Shown piece after piece: positions 7,873 through 16,108 of a stretch of DNA of 64,000 nt. Source of the DNA: Rhodospirillaceae bacterium (GTDB lineage Bacteria > Pseudomonadota > Alphaproteobacteria > GCA-2731375); assembly GCA_018660265.1 (NCBI GenBank), contig JABJKS010000094.1, forward strand, positions 1-64,000. Direction: 5' to 3'. Position numbers and translations under genes: made by a program. Numbering within the stretch: position 1 is the stretch's first letter; each line of letters opens with the position of its first letter. The notes under the pieces were generated by a model. It made no database searches. It was not told the origin of the DNA and saw only the letters and a list, made by a program, of their open reading frames with translations.

Positions 7873-8354
7873 CCCCGGTCTCCATTATCCAGTATAGATT
7901 TCAGACGAGCCTGCTCGTCATGGCTAAGGGGTGCGTTAACAGCCGCAACGGGCGTCTGTCGACGCCGATACCAAAGAAATATAAATATCACTGCAAGTGC
8001 CAGAAATAGAACTGGGCCAAGCCAAAGAAAGATGGTTCCGCTTTTCACCGGTGGCTTTAGAAGCACCCAATCGCCGTAACGATCAACGATATAGCGGATT
8101 GTCTCGTCGTCGCTGTCGCCGGCCTCAATTCGGTCTCGTACCAAAATGCGCAAATCCCGGGCGAGTGAGGCATTGGAATCTTCGATGGACTGGTTCTGAC
8201 AGACCAGACAGCGCAATTGTTTGTGGATAACGCGGGCGCGGGCTTCCAGAACCGGATCGTCCATTGGTTTATCCACAGCCACAGCCCAGGCCGAGCCGGC
8301 TAAACCAAGAACAAAAACCATCGTGATCAGGTTACGCATGAACGGCATCAACAT
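7869..8354 (-). CDS. ccmH: Cytochrome c maturation thiol reductase CcmH (CcmL)
   Basis: CcmH keeps the CxxCH motif of apocytochrome c reduced for heme attachment. The product has a signal/anchor helix, the family motif LRCLVCQNQSI with redox Cys49 and Cys52, a short helical domain ending YGDWVLLKPP and a C-terminal membrane helix (FLWLGPVLFLALAVIFIFLW). It corresponds to the N-terminal half of the E. coli fusion CcmH; the TPR half is the separate ccmI, as usual in alphaproteobacteria. Start alternatives at 8348 and 8339 exist. It overlaps both ccmG and ccmI. Confidence 0.94.
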   Translation of the reverse strand: MLMPFMRNLITMVFVLGLAGSAWAVAVDKPMDDPVLEARARVIHKQLRCLVCQNQSIEDSNASLARDLRILVRDRIEAGDSDDETIRYIVDRYGDWVLLKPPVKSGTIFLWLGPVLFLALAVIFIFLWYRRRQTPVAAVNAPLSHDEQARLKSILDNGDRG

Positions 8355-8938
8355 TTCGCAGTGCCGCCCTTTTGCAATGCTGTTATCGCGGGCAATAGCT
8401 TTTCCTGCAAATCACGTTCCATGACCGGACCAATATGCTTGCAAACGATACGACCTTCGGCACTGATCAAAAAAGTCTCCGGCACGCCATAAACGCCCCA
8501 GTCTATGCCCACTCTGCCATTTAAATCGGCTCCGACGCGATCATAGGGATCCCCATAACGCTGCAGCCAACCGATTGCGGCGGGGCCTTCATCCTTGTAG
8601 TTGAGGCCATGCACCGGCACGATATTTTGCGCCTTCAACTTCATGAACAAGGGATGTTCCGCCCGGCATGAAACGCACCATGAAGCAAAAACATTGACCA
8701 GGGATACTTGGCCTTTCAAATCGGCTGATTTGAGACCTTTTGGCCGTCCGGGCAGGGCGGGGAGGTCGAATGTCGGCACGTCCTTGCCAATCAAGACGGA
8801 TGGAATTTCTTTTGGGCGCAAGTTCAAGCCAACGAATAAAAAACCACCAATAAGCAATGCAACGGCGAGAGGCACCATGCGTAGCCAAATGCGGCGCGGT
8901 GTCTCTTCCGAATTCGGATCGTTTGCTTCGATGGACAT
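8348..8938 (-). CDS. ccmG: Thiol:disulfide interchange protein CcmG/DsbE
   Basis: CcmG is a membrane-anchored periplasmic thioredoxin that reduces CcmH or apocytochrome c. The 196-residue protein has one N-terminal membrane helix (about 20-38), the FDLP..GRPKGLKSADLKGQ strand and the active site FASWCVSC with Cys88 and Cys91. The residue before the second cysteine is Ser rather than the common Pro of WCxPC. The Glu in RAEHP and the cis-Pro region YGVPETFLI are kept. The start ATG overlaps the ccmF stop (TAATG). Confidence 0.94.
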   Translation of the reverse strand: MSIEANDPNSEETPRRIWLRMVPLAVALLIGGFLFVGLNLRPKEIPSVLIGKDVPTFDLPALPGRPKGLKSADLKGQVSLVNVFASWCVSCRAEHPLFMKLKAQNIVPVHGLNYKDEGPAAIGWLQRYGDPYDRVGADLNGRVGIDWGVYGVPETFLISAEGRIVCKHIGPVMERDLQEKLLPAITALQKGGTAKC

Positions 8939-10959
8939 TATTTTGTGACCACCGGCGTTGGCGGTTTCGCCCCCGCTGACATCTTTGTCGCAGTCTTTGC
9001 GCCCGCCTTGCCTCGCACCGGCGCGCCGACACGATGTCGACGGTCACTTAAGGAAACCAAACCGCCAAATACCATAGTCAAACATCCAATCCAGATCCAA
9101 TGGATCATGGGCTTGTTGTAGAACCGTGTCGACCAGGACCCATCGCCCGTCGGATCGCCGATCACAGCGTATAAATCGCCGCCCCAACCGGTGCGGATCG
9201 CCGCCTCCGTGGTGTCCATTGGTGGATCCTGATATTTGCGGGATTCTGGCTGCATCACCGCAATGTCTTTGCCATCGCGGCTAACCTGGAAGATACCACG
9301 AACGGCTTCATAATTTGGGCCCGGTATAGGTGCCGCGCCTTCGAACTTGAACTCATAGCTGCCAACGGAAACGCTTTCTCCCGGTTGCATGATCTGCAAT
9401 TTTTCAACCTGCCAGGCTGAAGACGCTACGATTCCGATAATCACCATACCGGCACCGGCATGGGCAAAAGTGGTGCCCCAGGCGGCCCGTGGCGAGCGCC
9501 AAAGCCTGCGCAGACTATCAGCCACCGGCACGCGGAACAATCGGATGCGATAAGCTGCTTCCTCCAGCGCCGCGGCAATCATCCACACACCCAGGGCGAT
9601 ACCAGGGATAGCAAGCCAGGGGCCGTCGAATGCAAATACCAATGTGGCGAAGAGAGCTATGACCGATGCAGCAACGGCAAATTTCAATCTTTGCACGGCA
9701 CCCAGCACGTCGCCCCGTTTCCAATGCAACATGGGTCCTACGGCCATGGCCAGAAAAACCGGCACCATAAGCGGGCCAAACGTTGCATTAAAATAGGGCG
9801 GCCCGACGGTAATTTTCTCGCCCGTCACGGCATCCAAAAACAATGGATACAGCGTACCAAGCAGGACCGTAGCGCATGCCGTCGACAGAAGCAGATTATT
9901 CAATACCAATCCACCTTCACGACTGATCGGCGCGAACAGGCCGCCCCCTTTCATGGCAGGTGCGCGGAAGGCATACAGGGTCAATGAACCGGCTATAACT
10001 GCGATGAGGAAAGCCAGGATGAAGATGCCGCGTGCCGGGTCAGTGGCGAAAGCATGAACCGATGTCAGTACACCAGAGCGGACCAAAAACGTTCCCAACA
10101 AGCTTAGGGAAAACGTCAGAATGGCCAATAGCACCGTCCAGTTTTTCAGGCTGTCCCGTTTTTCGACAACGATGGATGAGTGCAATAAGGCGGTGCCGGC
10201 CAGCCACGGCATGAAGGATGCGTTCTCGACCGGATCCCAAAACCACCAACCACCCCAGCCCAACTCGTAGTAGGCCCACCAGGACCCCAGTGCGATGCCC
10301 GTCGTCAAGAAACACCATGCGGCAAGCGTCCAGGGGCGAACCCAACGAGCCCAGGCGGCATCGACACGGCCCTCTATCAGGGCAGCAACGGCGAAGGAAA
10401 AAGCCATGGAGAAACCAACATAGCCGAGATACAGGAATGGCGGGTGGAATGCCAACCCAGGGTCCTGCAACAATGGATTAAGGCCGCGGCCATCGATTGG
10501 CGCAGGCAACAGCCGCTCAAATGGGTTCGACGTGAACAATACAAAGCACAGAAATCCAACCCCGATCATCGCCTGTACCGACAGCACCCTTGCCCGGAAT
10601 GGTGCGGGTAGATTGCCGCCGAATACTGCAACTGCCGCGCCAAAAAGCACCAAGATCAGCAGCCATAACAGCAATGAACCTTCGTGATTGCCCCAAACAC
10701 CGGAGATCTTATAAAGCAATGGTTTTGCGGAATGGGAATTGGTTGCAACATTCAGAACCGAGAAATCTGACGTGATATAGGCATGCATCAAGGCAGCAAA
10801 GGCGATCACAACCAACAAGCATTGGACTATGGCTGATGGTCTGGCCAAGCCTATCCAGCCAGGATCGCCGCGCCAGGCCCCATATAGAGGCACTGTCGCT
10901 TGTACAATCGCCACTGACAACGCCAGCACTAACGCGTAATGTCCCAATTCGGCGATCAT
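8938..10959 (-). CDS. ccmF: Heme lyase CcmF
   Basis: CcmF joins heme, carried by holo-CcmE, to apocytochrome c together with CcmH and CcmI. The 673-residue membrane protein has many hydrophobic helices, the tryptophan-rich heme-handling WWD motif GWGGWWFWDPVENASF (about 234-249), the HPPFLYLGY stretch and a large periplasmic loop near the C-terminus. Length and motif order are normal. It precedes ccmG with a TAATG junction. The 115 bases upstream separate it from the dehydrogenase gene that interrupts the ccm operon. Confidence 0.96.
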   Translation of the reverse strand: MIAELGHYALVLALSVAIVQATVPLYGAWRGDPGWIGLARPSAIVQCLLVVIAFAALMHAYITSDFSVLNVATNSHSAKPLLYKISGVWGNHEGSLLLWLLILVLFGAAVAVFGGNLPAPFRARVLSVQAMIGVGFLCFVLFTSNPFERLLPAPIDGRGLNPLLQDPGLAFHPPFLYLGYVGFSMAFSFAVAALIEGRVDAAWARWVRPWTLAAWCFLTTGIALGSWWAYYELGWGGWWFWDPVENASFMPWLAGTALLHSSIVVEKRDSLKNWTVLLAILTFSLSLLGTFLVRSGVLTSVHAFATDPARGIFILAFLIAVIAGSLTLYAFRAPAMKGGGLFAPISREGGLVLNNLLLSTACATVLLGTLYPLFLDAVTGEKITVGPPYFNATFGPLMVPVFLAMAVGPMLHWKRGDVLGAVQRLKFAVAASVIALFATLVFAFDGPWLAIPGIALGVWMIAAALEEAAYRIRLFRVPVADSLRRLWRSPRAAWGTTFAHAGAGMVIIGIVASSAWQVEKLQIMQPGESVSVGSYEFKFEGAAPIPGPNYEAVRGIFQVSRDGKDIAVMQPESRKYQDPPMDTTEAAIRTGWGGDLYAVIGDPTGDGSWSTRFYNKPMIHWIWIGCLTMVFGGLVSLSDRRHRVGAPVRGKAGAKTATKMSAGAKPPTPVVTK

Positions 10960-11074
10960 GTGTGCATCCTTTGCTTATCCTTCATCACTATTCCGATCCA
11001 GCAATGTAACGAATGCGCTGCCAAATTGCCGGCGCAAGGTCTCTGCCTGAATGCGGCGTAATCCGCCCATCAGA

Positions 11075-12037
11075 TTATGCCACCTGATTTGGTAGTGGCT
11101 GGCCTTGAAAGTGGGCCAGCAGATTATCAATCGTCAAATTCCCCATGGCCGTCCTGGTTTCAACGGTCGCACTGGCCTGATGCGGTTGCAGGACAATATT
11201 TTCCAACTCAAACAGTGCTTCTGGCACATTGGGTTCATCGGCAAAAACGTCAATGCCGGCCCCTGCGATAGTTTTTTCCGATAAGGCTTGCACCAGGGCT
11301 GCTTCATCCACGACGCTGCCCCGGGCAATGTTGATCAGATAACCTTTGGGCCCCAACGCCTTTAATACGTCTTCGTCGATCATATTCTGCGTCGCGTCTC
11401 CGCCTGGGCAGGTGAGGGCAAGTACATCACAAGCCTCTGCCAGTGTCTCGGCGGAGGCGTAGTAGGGATAAGGAACGTCGTCCCTTTCGGTGCGGTTATA
11501 ATAGGCAATGGTCATGCCGAAGACTTCGGCCCGTTTGGCAAGTTCTAATCCGATGCGTCCCATTCCGACGATGCCCAGACAGCGACCGCGCGGGGCGTCA
11601 TTCAATGCCATGATGCCTTCGTTTTTCCATCGCCCTGCCCGTACGTAACGGTCGCCCACGACAATCTTGCGCAGACACGCCAATACCAGCGCCATCCCCA
11701 GATCAGCGACACAGTCCGTCAACACGCCGGGCGTATTGGTCACCGCGATATTATTTTCCTGGGCGTAAGTTACATCCGCCCCATCATAACCGACACCAAA
11801 ACAAGCTAGAATTTCCAAGTTCGGCAACAAGGCCATTAAGGGCGCATCAACCTTGGCAAAGCCCGGCATGGCGATGCCACGAATGTGTGCCACATTGTCC
11901 AGAAATTCCTGAGGCCGTTCGCTTTCATGGGACAATACGATCAAATTAAATTCATCTCGCGCCCGATCGACAATCCAGGAAGGGATCGGTTCGATCAACA
12001 GGACGCATGGTTTCCCCCCATTCGACATTTCGTTCAT
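11075..12037 (-). CDS. D-isomer-specific 2-hydroxyacid dehydrogenase inside the ccm operon
   Basis: The 320-residue protein has the D-2-hydroxyacid dehydrogenase layout: an N-terminal substrate domain, a Rossmann domain with GIVGMGRIGLELAKRA, the catalytic Arg in NIARGSVVDEAAL, the Glu in FADEPNVPEAL and the His in LQPHQASAT. It probably reduces a 2-oxoacid such as hydroxypyruvate or glyoxylate with NAD(P)H in the cytosol. The start at 12037 overlaps the ccmE stop by ATGA and has AGGGGA six bases upstream, so it is translationally coupled to ccmE. Placement between ccmE and ccmF is odd; I know no role for such an enzyme in heme handling. Confidence 0.9.
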   Translation of the reverse strand: MNEMSNGGKPCVLLIEPIPSWIVDRARDEFNLIVLSHESERPQEFLDNVAHIRGIAMPGFAKVDAPLMALLPNLEILACFGVGYDGADVTYAQENNIAVTNTPGVLTDCVADLGMALVLACLRKIVVGDRYVRAGRWKNEGIMALNDAPRGRCLGIVGMGRIGLELAKRAEVFGMTIAYYNRTERDDVPYPYYASAETLAEACDVLALTCPGGDATQNMIDEDVLKALGPKGYLINIARGSVVDEAALVQALSEKTIAGAGIDVFADEPNVPEALFELENIVLQPHQASATVETRTAMGNLTIDNLLAHFQGQPLPNQVA

Positions 12038-12489
12038 TCGTGGTCCCCTTGCCATTGGCCGGCCTCTTTCAAAGCTTCGGCAACTTCTTTCGGCATATAA
12101 TTTTCATCATGCTTGGCAAGGACTTCCGTGGCAATGAACGTGCCATCCCCGGCCATGCTCCCCTCAGCGACAATGCCCTGACCTTCCCGAAACAGATCGG
12201 GCAACAGGCCGCGAAATTTTACCGGCACAACTTCCACAGTGTCGGTTACGCGAAAGGTTATTGTGACACCATCCATATCACGACCAACAGAGTCTTCTAC
12301 CACCAAACCGCCAATGCGTAATCGCCGCTCGGGCGGGATCGGCTGCTGCTCCATCATGCGGGCGAGTTCGGTCGGCGAATAGAAGAAAACGATATTCTCT
12401 TCAAACGCGGCCAACACCAAGGCAGCCGCTGTTGCGAATATCAGCATGAAACCACCAACGATATAAAGCCGCCGCCGTTTGCGCGTCAT
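12034..12489 (-). CDS. ccmE: Heme chaperone CcmE
   Basis: CcmE binds heme covalently in the periplasm and passes it to CcmF. The 151-residue protein has a basic N-terminus, one membrane anchor (about 9-29) and an OB-fold domain with RIGGLVVEDSV. The heme-binding His127 lies in LAKHDENYMP, with Tyr131 completing the conserved HxxxY. It overlaps ccmD upstream and the dehydrogenase downstream, each by ATGA. Confidence 0.96.
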   Translation of the reverse strand: MTRKRRRLYIVGGFMLIFATAAALVLAAFEENIVFFYSPTELARMMEQQPIPPERRLRIGGLVVEDSVGRDMDGVTITFRVTDTVEVVPVKFRGLLPDLFREGQGIVAEGSMAGDGTFIATEVLAKHDENYMPKEVAEALKEAGQWQGDHE

Positions 12490-12671
12490 TCTTCAATGTC
12501 TCCTCGTTGCCGGCGATGTTGGCGTAGCGATGCGAGCGCCTGTTCAGATTTGCGCCAGCTGCGCATGGATGCGATCCATAGAAACGCCATCACGATGAGA
12601 ACAATGCCAAATGCTGGCCAGATGAAACCGGCATACCCCCCCATCGACAAAAACTGTTCCATATTCCCCAT
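12486..12671 (-). CDS. ccmD: Heme exporter subunit CcmD
   Basis: CcmD is a small membrane protein that helps release holo-CcmE from the CcmABC complex. The 61-residue product has the family start MEQFLSMGGYAGFIWPAFG preceded by three residues, one membrane helix and a basic, helical cytoplasmic tail. The ATG at 12671 is backed by AGGA about seven bases upstream; the internal ATG at 12662 is too close to its purine run. It overlaps ccmE by ATGA. Confidence 0.92.
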   Translation of the reverse strand: MGNMEQFLSMGGYAGFIWPAFGIVLIVMAFLWIASMRSWRKSEQALASLRQHRRQRGDIEE

Positions 12672-12680
12672 TCTGGCGTC

Positions 12681-13406
12681 CTAGCTCGTCCGTTCGGCCA
12701 GACGCATTGCGCGTATGCGTCGCAGATTCAATTCCATACGCATTCGGGCCAGCAATAAGGTGACGAAGTAGGCTTTGAAAGCCAGAGCCATGATCAACAG
12801 CGGCCATAACATGGAAGAGTGGATCGCCGGTCCATCCATGCGCAGAACACTGGCGGGTTGATGTAAGGTATTCCACCAATCAACTGAAAACTTGATGATT
12901 GGCACATTCACCGCACCGACCAGCGCCAATACCGCCGCCGCTTTGCCCGCCTTTTGCCCGTCCTCAATAGCTTCCCATAAGGCCATATAGCCCAGGTAAA
13001 GAAAGAACAAGATTAGCACTGATGTCAGCCGGGCATCCCATACCCACCATGTCCCCCACATGGGCTTGCCCCAAATGGATCCGGTAACCAGGGCCAGGAA
13101 TGTAAAGCTGGCACCAATCGGGGCGGAAGCCTTTGCAGCTAGGTCAGCCAAGGGATGCCGCCAGATCAATGCGACGGCGCTGGCCACTGCCAGGAACGTA
13201 TAGCAGAACATTGCCATCCACGCGGCGGGCACATGCACGAACATGATCCGAACCGTATCGCCCTGTTGATAGTCTGCCGGCGCTTCGACCAATGCCATAT
13301 ACAGACCAATCAAAAGCAAGACAGCCGTCAGCCCACCAGCCCAAGGTTGGATGCGTCCGGCCAGCCGGGTAAATCGAGCTGGATTTGCGAAATAGTGTAT
13401 CGACAT
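12681..13406 (-). CDS. ccmC: Heme exporter protein CcmC
   Basis: CcmC attaches heme to CcmE within the CcmABCD complex. The product has six predicted membrane helices and the tryptophan motif WGTWWVWDARLTS with its flanking periplasmic histidines. I chose the ATG at 13406 (241 residues, MSIHYFANPARF), the usual family length, over an upstream TTG at 13460 that would add 18 residues. Its ribosome site is not obvious, with a GGAGGGGG 17 bases away. The 84 bases between ccmB and this start are empty. Confidence 0.94.
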   Translation of the reverse strand: MSIHYFANPARFTRLAGRIQPWAGGLTAVLLLIGLYMALVEAPADYQQGDTVRIMFVHVPAAWMAMFCYTFLAVASAVALIWRHPLADLAAKASAPIGASFTFLALVTGSIWGKPMWGTWWVWDARLTSVLILFFLYLGYMALWEAIEDGQKAGKAAAVLALVGAVNVPIIKFSVDWWNTLHQPASVLRMDGPAIHSSMLWPLLIMALAFKAYFVTLLLARMRMELNLRRIRAMRLAERTS

Positions 13407-13490
13407 AGATTGAGGTTTAGCCCCCTCCACGCCTGGGCGCAAGCGCCAGAGAGGTAACAAATTGTCGCGGTTTGGTGAGGCTTAAATACA

Positions 13491-14156
13491 CTATTCCAAC
13501 GACAGTTTAACAGCTGCAGCGGCAGCCCAGGGACAAAGCGGAATAGCAGCCACGGTCAGGGCGGCCAATAACAGCAAATGAGGCTTGGCATTCAAGCCAT
13601 GAACGGCAGCATCAATGCCTGAGACACCAAAAATCAACACAGGGATATAAAGCGGTAGAACCAGCAATGACAACAAGACGCCGCCTCTGCGCACCGTCAG
13701 GGTCAAGGCCGCGCCAATGGCACCGATCAGGCTCAACGCCGGTGTGCCGATCAACATAGTCAACAGCAATGCGGCAAAGCCTTCATTATCCATGTTCAAC
13801 AATATGGCCAAGACAGGTGCCGCTAGCAACAGTGGTAATCCGGTAGTCAGCCAATGGGTGATGATTTTTGCCAGAACGATCAAGCTAATTGGCAAGCCGG
13901 AAAGTGTTAATTGTTCCAAACTGCCATCTTCGAAGTCCGCCTGGAACAGACGATCAAGGGACAACATGGCCGCTAGCAAAGCCGCAACCCATAGTACGCC
14001 GGGTGCGACGCGAGCCAGAATGGCAGGTTCCGGGCCGATACCCAACGGGAACAAGGTAACGGTCAGAAGAAAGAAAACCAGCGCGAGGAATGTTGCCCCG
14101 CCTTGGCGTACGGCAAGAAGCAAATCGCGCGTGATAATTGCCAAGAATATGTTCAT
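13491..14156 (-). CDS. ccmB: Heme exporter protein CcmB
   Basis: CcmB is the membrane subunit paired with the ATPase CcmA; the complex uses ATP to free holo-CcmE. The 221-residue protein has six hydrophobic segments and the family features FFLLTVTLFPLGIGPE and FQADFEDGSLEQL. The start overlaps the ccmA stop by ATGA. Length is normal. Confidence 0.94.
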   Translation of the reverse strand: MNIFLAIITRDLLLAVRQGGATFLALVFFLLTVTLFPLGIGPEPAILARVAPGVLWVAALLAAMLSLDRLFQADFEDGSLEQLTLSGLPISLIVLAKIITHWLTTGLPLLLAAPVLAILLNMDNEGFAALLLTMLIGTPALSLIGAIGAALTLTVRRGGVLLSLLVLPLYIPVLIFGVSGIDAAVHGLNAKPHLLLLAALTVAAIPLCPWAAAAAVKLSLE

Positions 14157-14773
14157 AGCGTCATCAATTGCGGCTGCAACTGTAAGATTTGAGCGTCATC
14201 CAGGCCCAGCTCTATATGGGTTGCGGCCATTACCATGCCGTTTTTAGCGCGGTGGGCTGCGATGGCTTGTTGCAAACAGGCTGTGCCGGCCTGGTCCAAC
14301 GAAACCGTTGGCTCGTCGAGTAGCCAAAGCTTCGCCGGGCTGGCAACCAGGCGCGCCAATGCGGTGCGCCTATGCTGGCCGGCTGACAGATATTGCGTTG
14401 GCGTATCAGCCAGGTGCGCGATATCGAACGCCGCCATCGCAGCCTCTGTCTGATCATCTGTAGTGGCCCGTATCCTGGCCCACATCGCGATATTCTCACG
14501 AACACTCAGGGCACCCTTCACGGCATCCTGGTGGCCTATATAGTGAAGGTTTGCGCGGTGCCCCTCTGGATTTTCGGCGACGTCAATGCCGTTCCAGGTC
14601 AAGGCACCATCCGCAGCTTTCAGCAAGGTTGCAGCAATTCGTATCAAACTCGTCTTGCCGCAACCGTTGGGTCCCTGCAGGACCAGCGCTTGACCCGGTG
14701 CGACGGTAAAATTCAGGCCGGTAAATATCCGCCGTTCCCCTCGCTCGCAAGCGATATCCCGGCCTTGGAACAT
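14153..14773 (-). CDS. ccmA: Heme exporter ATP-binding protein CcmA
   Basis: This 206-residue ABC ATPase has Walker A GPNGCGKTS, the signature LSAGQHRR and Walker B LWLLDEPTVSLD. The signature has Ala-Gly-Gln-His-Arg-Arg instead of the common SGGQ, a form typical of CcmA. It drives the CcmAB part of heme-chaperone release at the inner membrane. Its ATG shares one base with the stop of yciB (TGATG), so the ccm operon is coupled to that gene. Confidence 0.95.
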   Translation of the reverse strand: MFQGRDIACERGERRIFTGLNFTVAPGQALVLQGPNGCGKTSLIRIAATLLKAADGALTWNGIDVAENPEGHRANLHYIGHQDAVKGALSVRENIAMWARIRATTDDQTEAAMAAFDIAHLADTPTQYLSAGQHRRTALARLVASPAKLWLLDEPTVSLDQAGTACLQQAIAAHRAKNGMVMAATHIELGLDDAQILQLQPQLMTL

Positions 14774-15357
14774 CAGGCGTCGTTCCCATCATCGGGCAAT
14801 TTATGACGATTCATTGTTGGCAGCTGTATAAGCGAAAACAAAATGGTTAGTGGCATGATGCCAAAAACCTTGAAGCTGACCCAATCATCGGTCGAAGTAT
14901 TGCGCCAAACAATCTCGTTCAGTATCGCCAGGAATACAAAAAACAGGGCCCAGCGGAATGTCAGGATGCGCCAGCCTTGATCGGTCATGGGGAACATGGC
15001 TCCCATCAGACTTTTTAGGAATGATTTACCCCAGTACAATCCTCCTAAGAGGATCACAGCGAACAGTGTATTTACGATAGTAGGCTTCAACTTTATGAAC
15101 AGCTCGTCCTGGAGGATCAGGGTCAGTCCGCCAAAAACCAAGACAAACACACCCGTGACCAGGGGAAGGGTTGGCAATCGGCGTTCCAGTATCCAGGTTA
15201 TGGACAACGAAACAAAGATTGCAGCCATGAAAACGCCTGTCGCCCAAAATATTCCAAGACGCGCGTTGGAAACGAAAAACAGCGCCAAGGGACCGACTTC
15301 CAAAGCCAGTTTGAGGATAGGATTTGTGGTCGAGATATTACTTGCAGATTTTGACAT
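14773..15357 (-). CDS. yciB: Inner membrane-spanning protein YciB (IspZ, septation protein A family)
   Basis: The 194-residue protein has about five membrane helices and matches YciB/IspZ. Signs are PLALFFVSNARLGIFWATG near the N-terminus, the ERRLPTLPLVTGVFVLVFGGLTL block and the WRNTSTDDWVSFKVFG stretch near the end. The family affects septation and envelope integrity, with no defined biochemical activity. The ATG at 15357 (MSKSASNIS) fits the family; the open frame continues 86 codons upstream without plausible coding and into rpiA. It heads the minus-strand run into ccmA and is divergent from rpiA. Confidence 0.9.
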   Translation of the reverse strand: MSKSASNISTTNPILKLALEVGPLALFFVSNARLGIFWATGVFMAAIFVSLSITWILERRLPTLPLVTGVFVLVFGGLTLILQDELFIKLKPTIVNTLFAVILLGGLYWGKSFLKSLMGAMFPMTDQGWRILTFRWALFFVFLAILNEIVWRNTSTDDWVSFKVFGIMPLTILFSLIQLPTMNRHKLPDDGNDA

Positions 15358-15430
15358 GGCGAACGTATAGCCTGGATCGAACTGAACGGAAACGTTCCAG
15401 ACGATGGCGAATGAAAAAAGGTTCCACTTA

Positions 15431-16108
15431 ATGAGTGACGAGGCAAAACGTTCCGCCGCTGAGGCTGCTGTGAAATTGGTGCAGGACGGCATGAGCATTG
15501 GCATCGGCACCGGCTCAACGGCAGAGCACTTTATCCGTTTGCTCGGTGCCCGTGTAGCGGATGGACTATCTGTTTCTGGCGTTCCGACCTCGGATCGCAG
15601 TGCTGAATTGTGCAATCAATTGGGTATTACCCTGACCAATCTTGACGATACGCCGGTCCTTGATATGGCCGTCGATGGCGCTGATGAGTTTGATGGGGCA
15701 CTGAACTTGATTAAGGGTGGCGGCGGAGCCTTATTACGGGAGAAAATCGTCGCAGGTGCTGCGAAACGGTTTGTCGTGATCGCCGATGCGAGTAAGCAGG
15801 TGGATGTGCTGGGGCGATTTCCCCTGCCATTGGAAATTATTTCCATGGCCCGCCAACCATTGAGCCGGCGACTGACCGATATGGGCGCTGATGTAACCTT
15901 GCGCCTGGCTGCCGATGGCGCGCCGTTTCGTACGGACGAAAATCATTGGATTTTGGATTGTGCGTTTGGCCCAACGATTGCGAAACCGGCTGAATTGTCT
16001 CAAACACTGTCGTCTTGGCCCGGGGTCGTGGAACATGGTCTTTTTTGCGCTATGACTGAACGTGTTTTGCTGGGCAGCAACGATGGCGTGCGGACGATTA
16101 CGCTTTAG
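15431..16108 (+). CDS. rpiA: Ribose-5-phosphate isomerase A
   Basis: RpiA interconverts ribose 5-phosphate and ribulose 5-phosphate in the pentose phosphate pathway. The 225-residue reading has the phosphate loop IGIGTGSTAEHF, the catalytic DGADEFD and the KGGGGALLREK motif, and ends with LLGSNDGVRTITL. I take the ATG at 15431, with AAGG nine bases upstream, over an ATG nine codons earlier. Its stop overlaps the convergent heparinase gene by four bases. Rpe, the partner epimerase, lies nearby on the other strand. Confidence 0.95.
   Translation: MSDEAKRSAAEAAVKLVQDGMSIGIGTGSTAEHFIRLLGARVADGLSVSGVPTSDRSAELCNQLGITLTNLDDTPVLDMAVDGADEFDGALNLIKGGGGALLREKIVAGAAKRFVVIADASKQVDVLGRFPLPLEIISMARQPLSRRLTDMGADVTLRLAADGAPFRTDENHWILDCAFGPTIAKPAELSQTLSSWPGVVEHGLFCAMTERVLLGSNDGVRTITL

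Noticed and set aside
10975-11070. 31-codon minus-strand ORF between the dehydrogenase and ccmF
   Set aside because: It has an ATG and stop and reads plausibly (MGGLRRIQAETLRRQFG), but it has no clear ribosome site or family, so it was not called as a gene.
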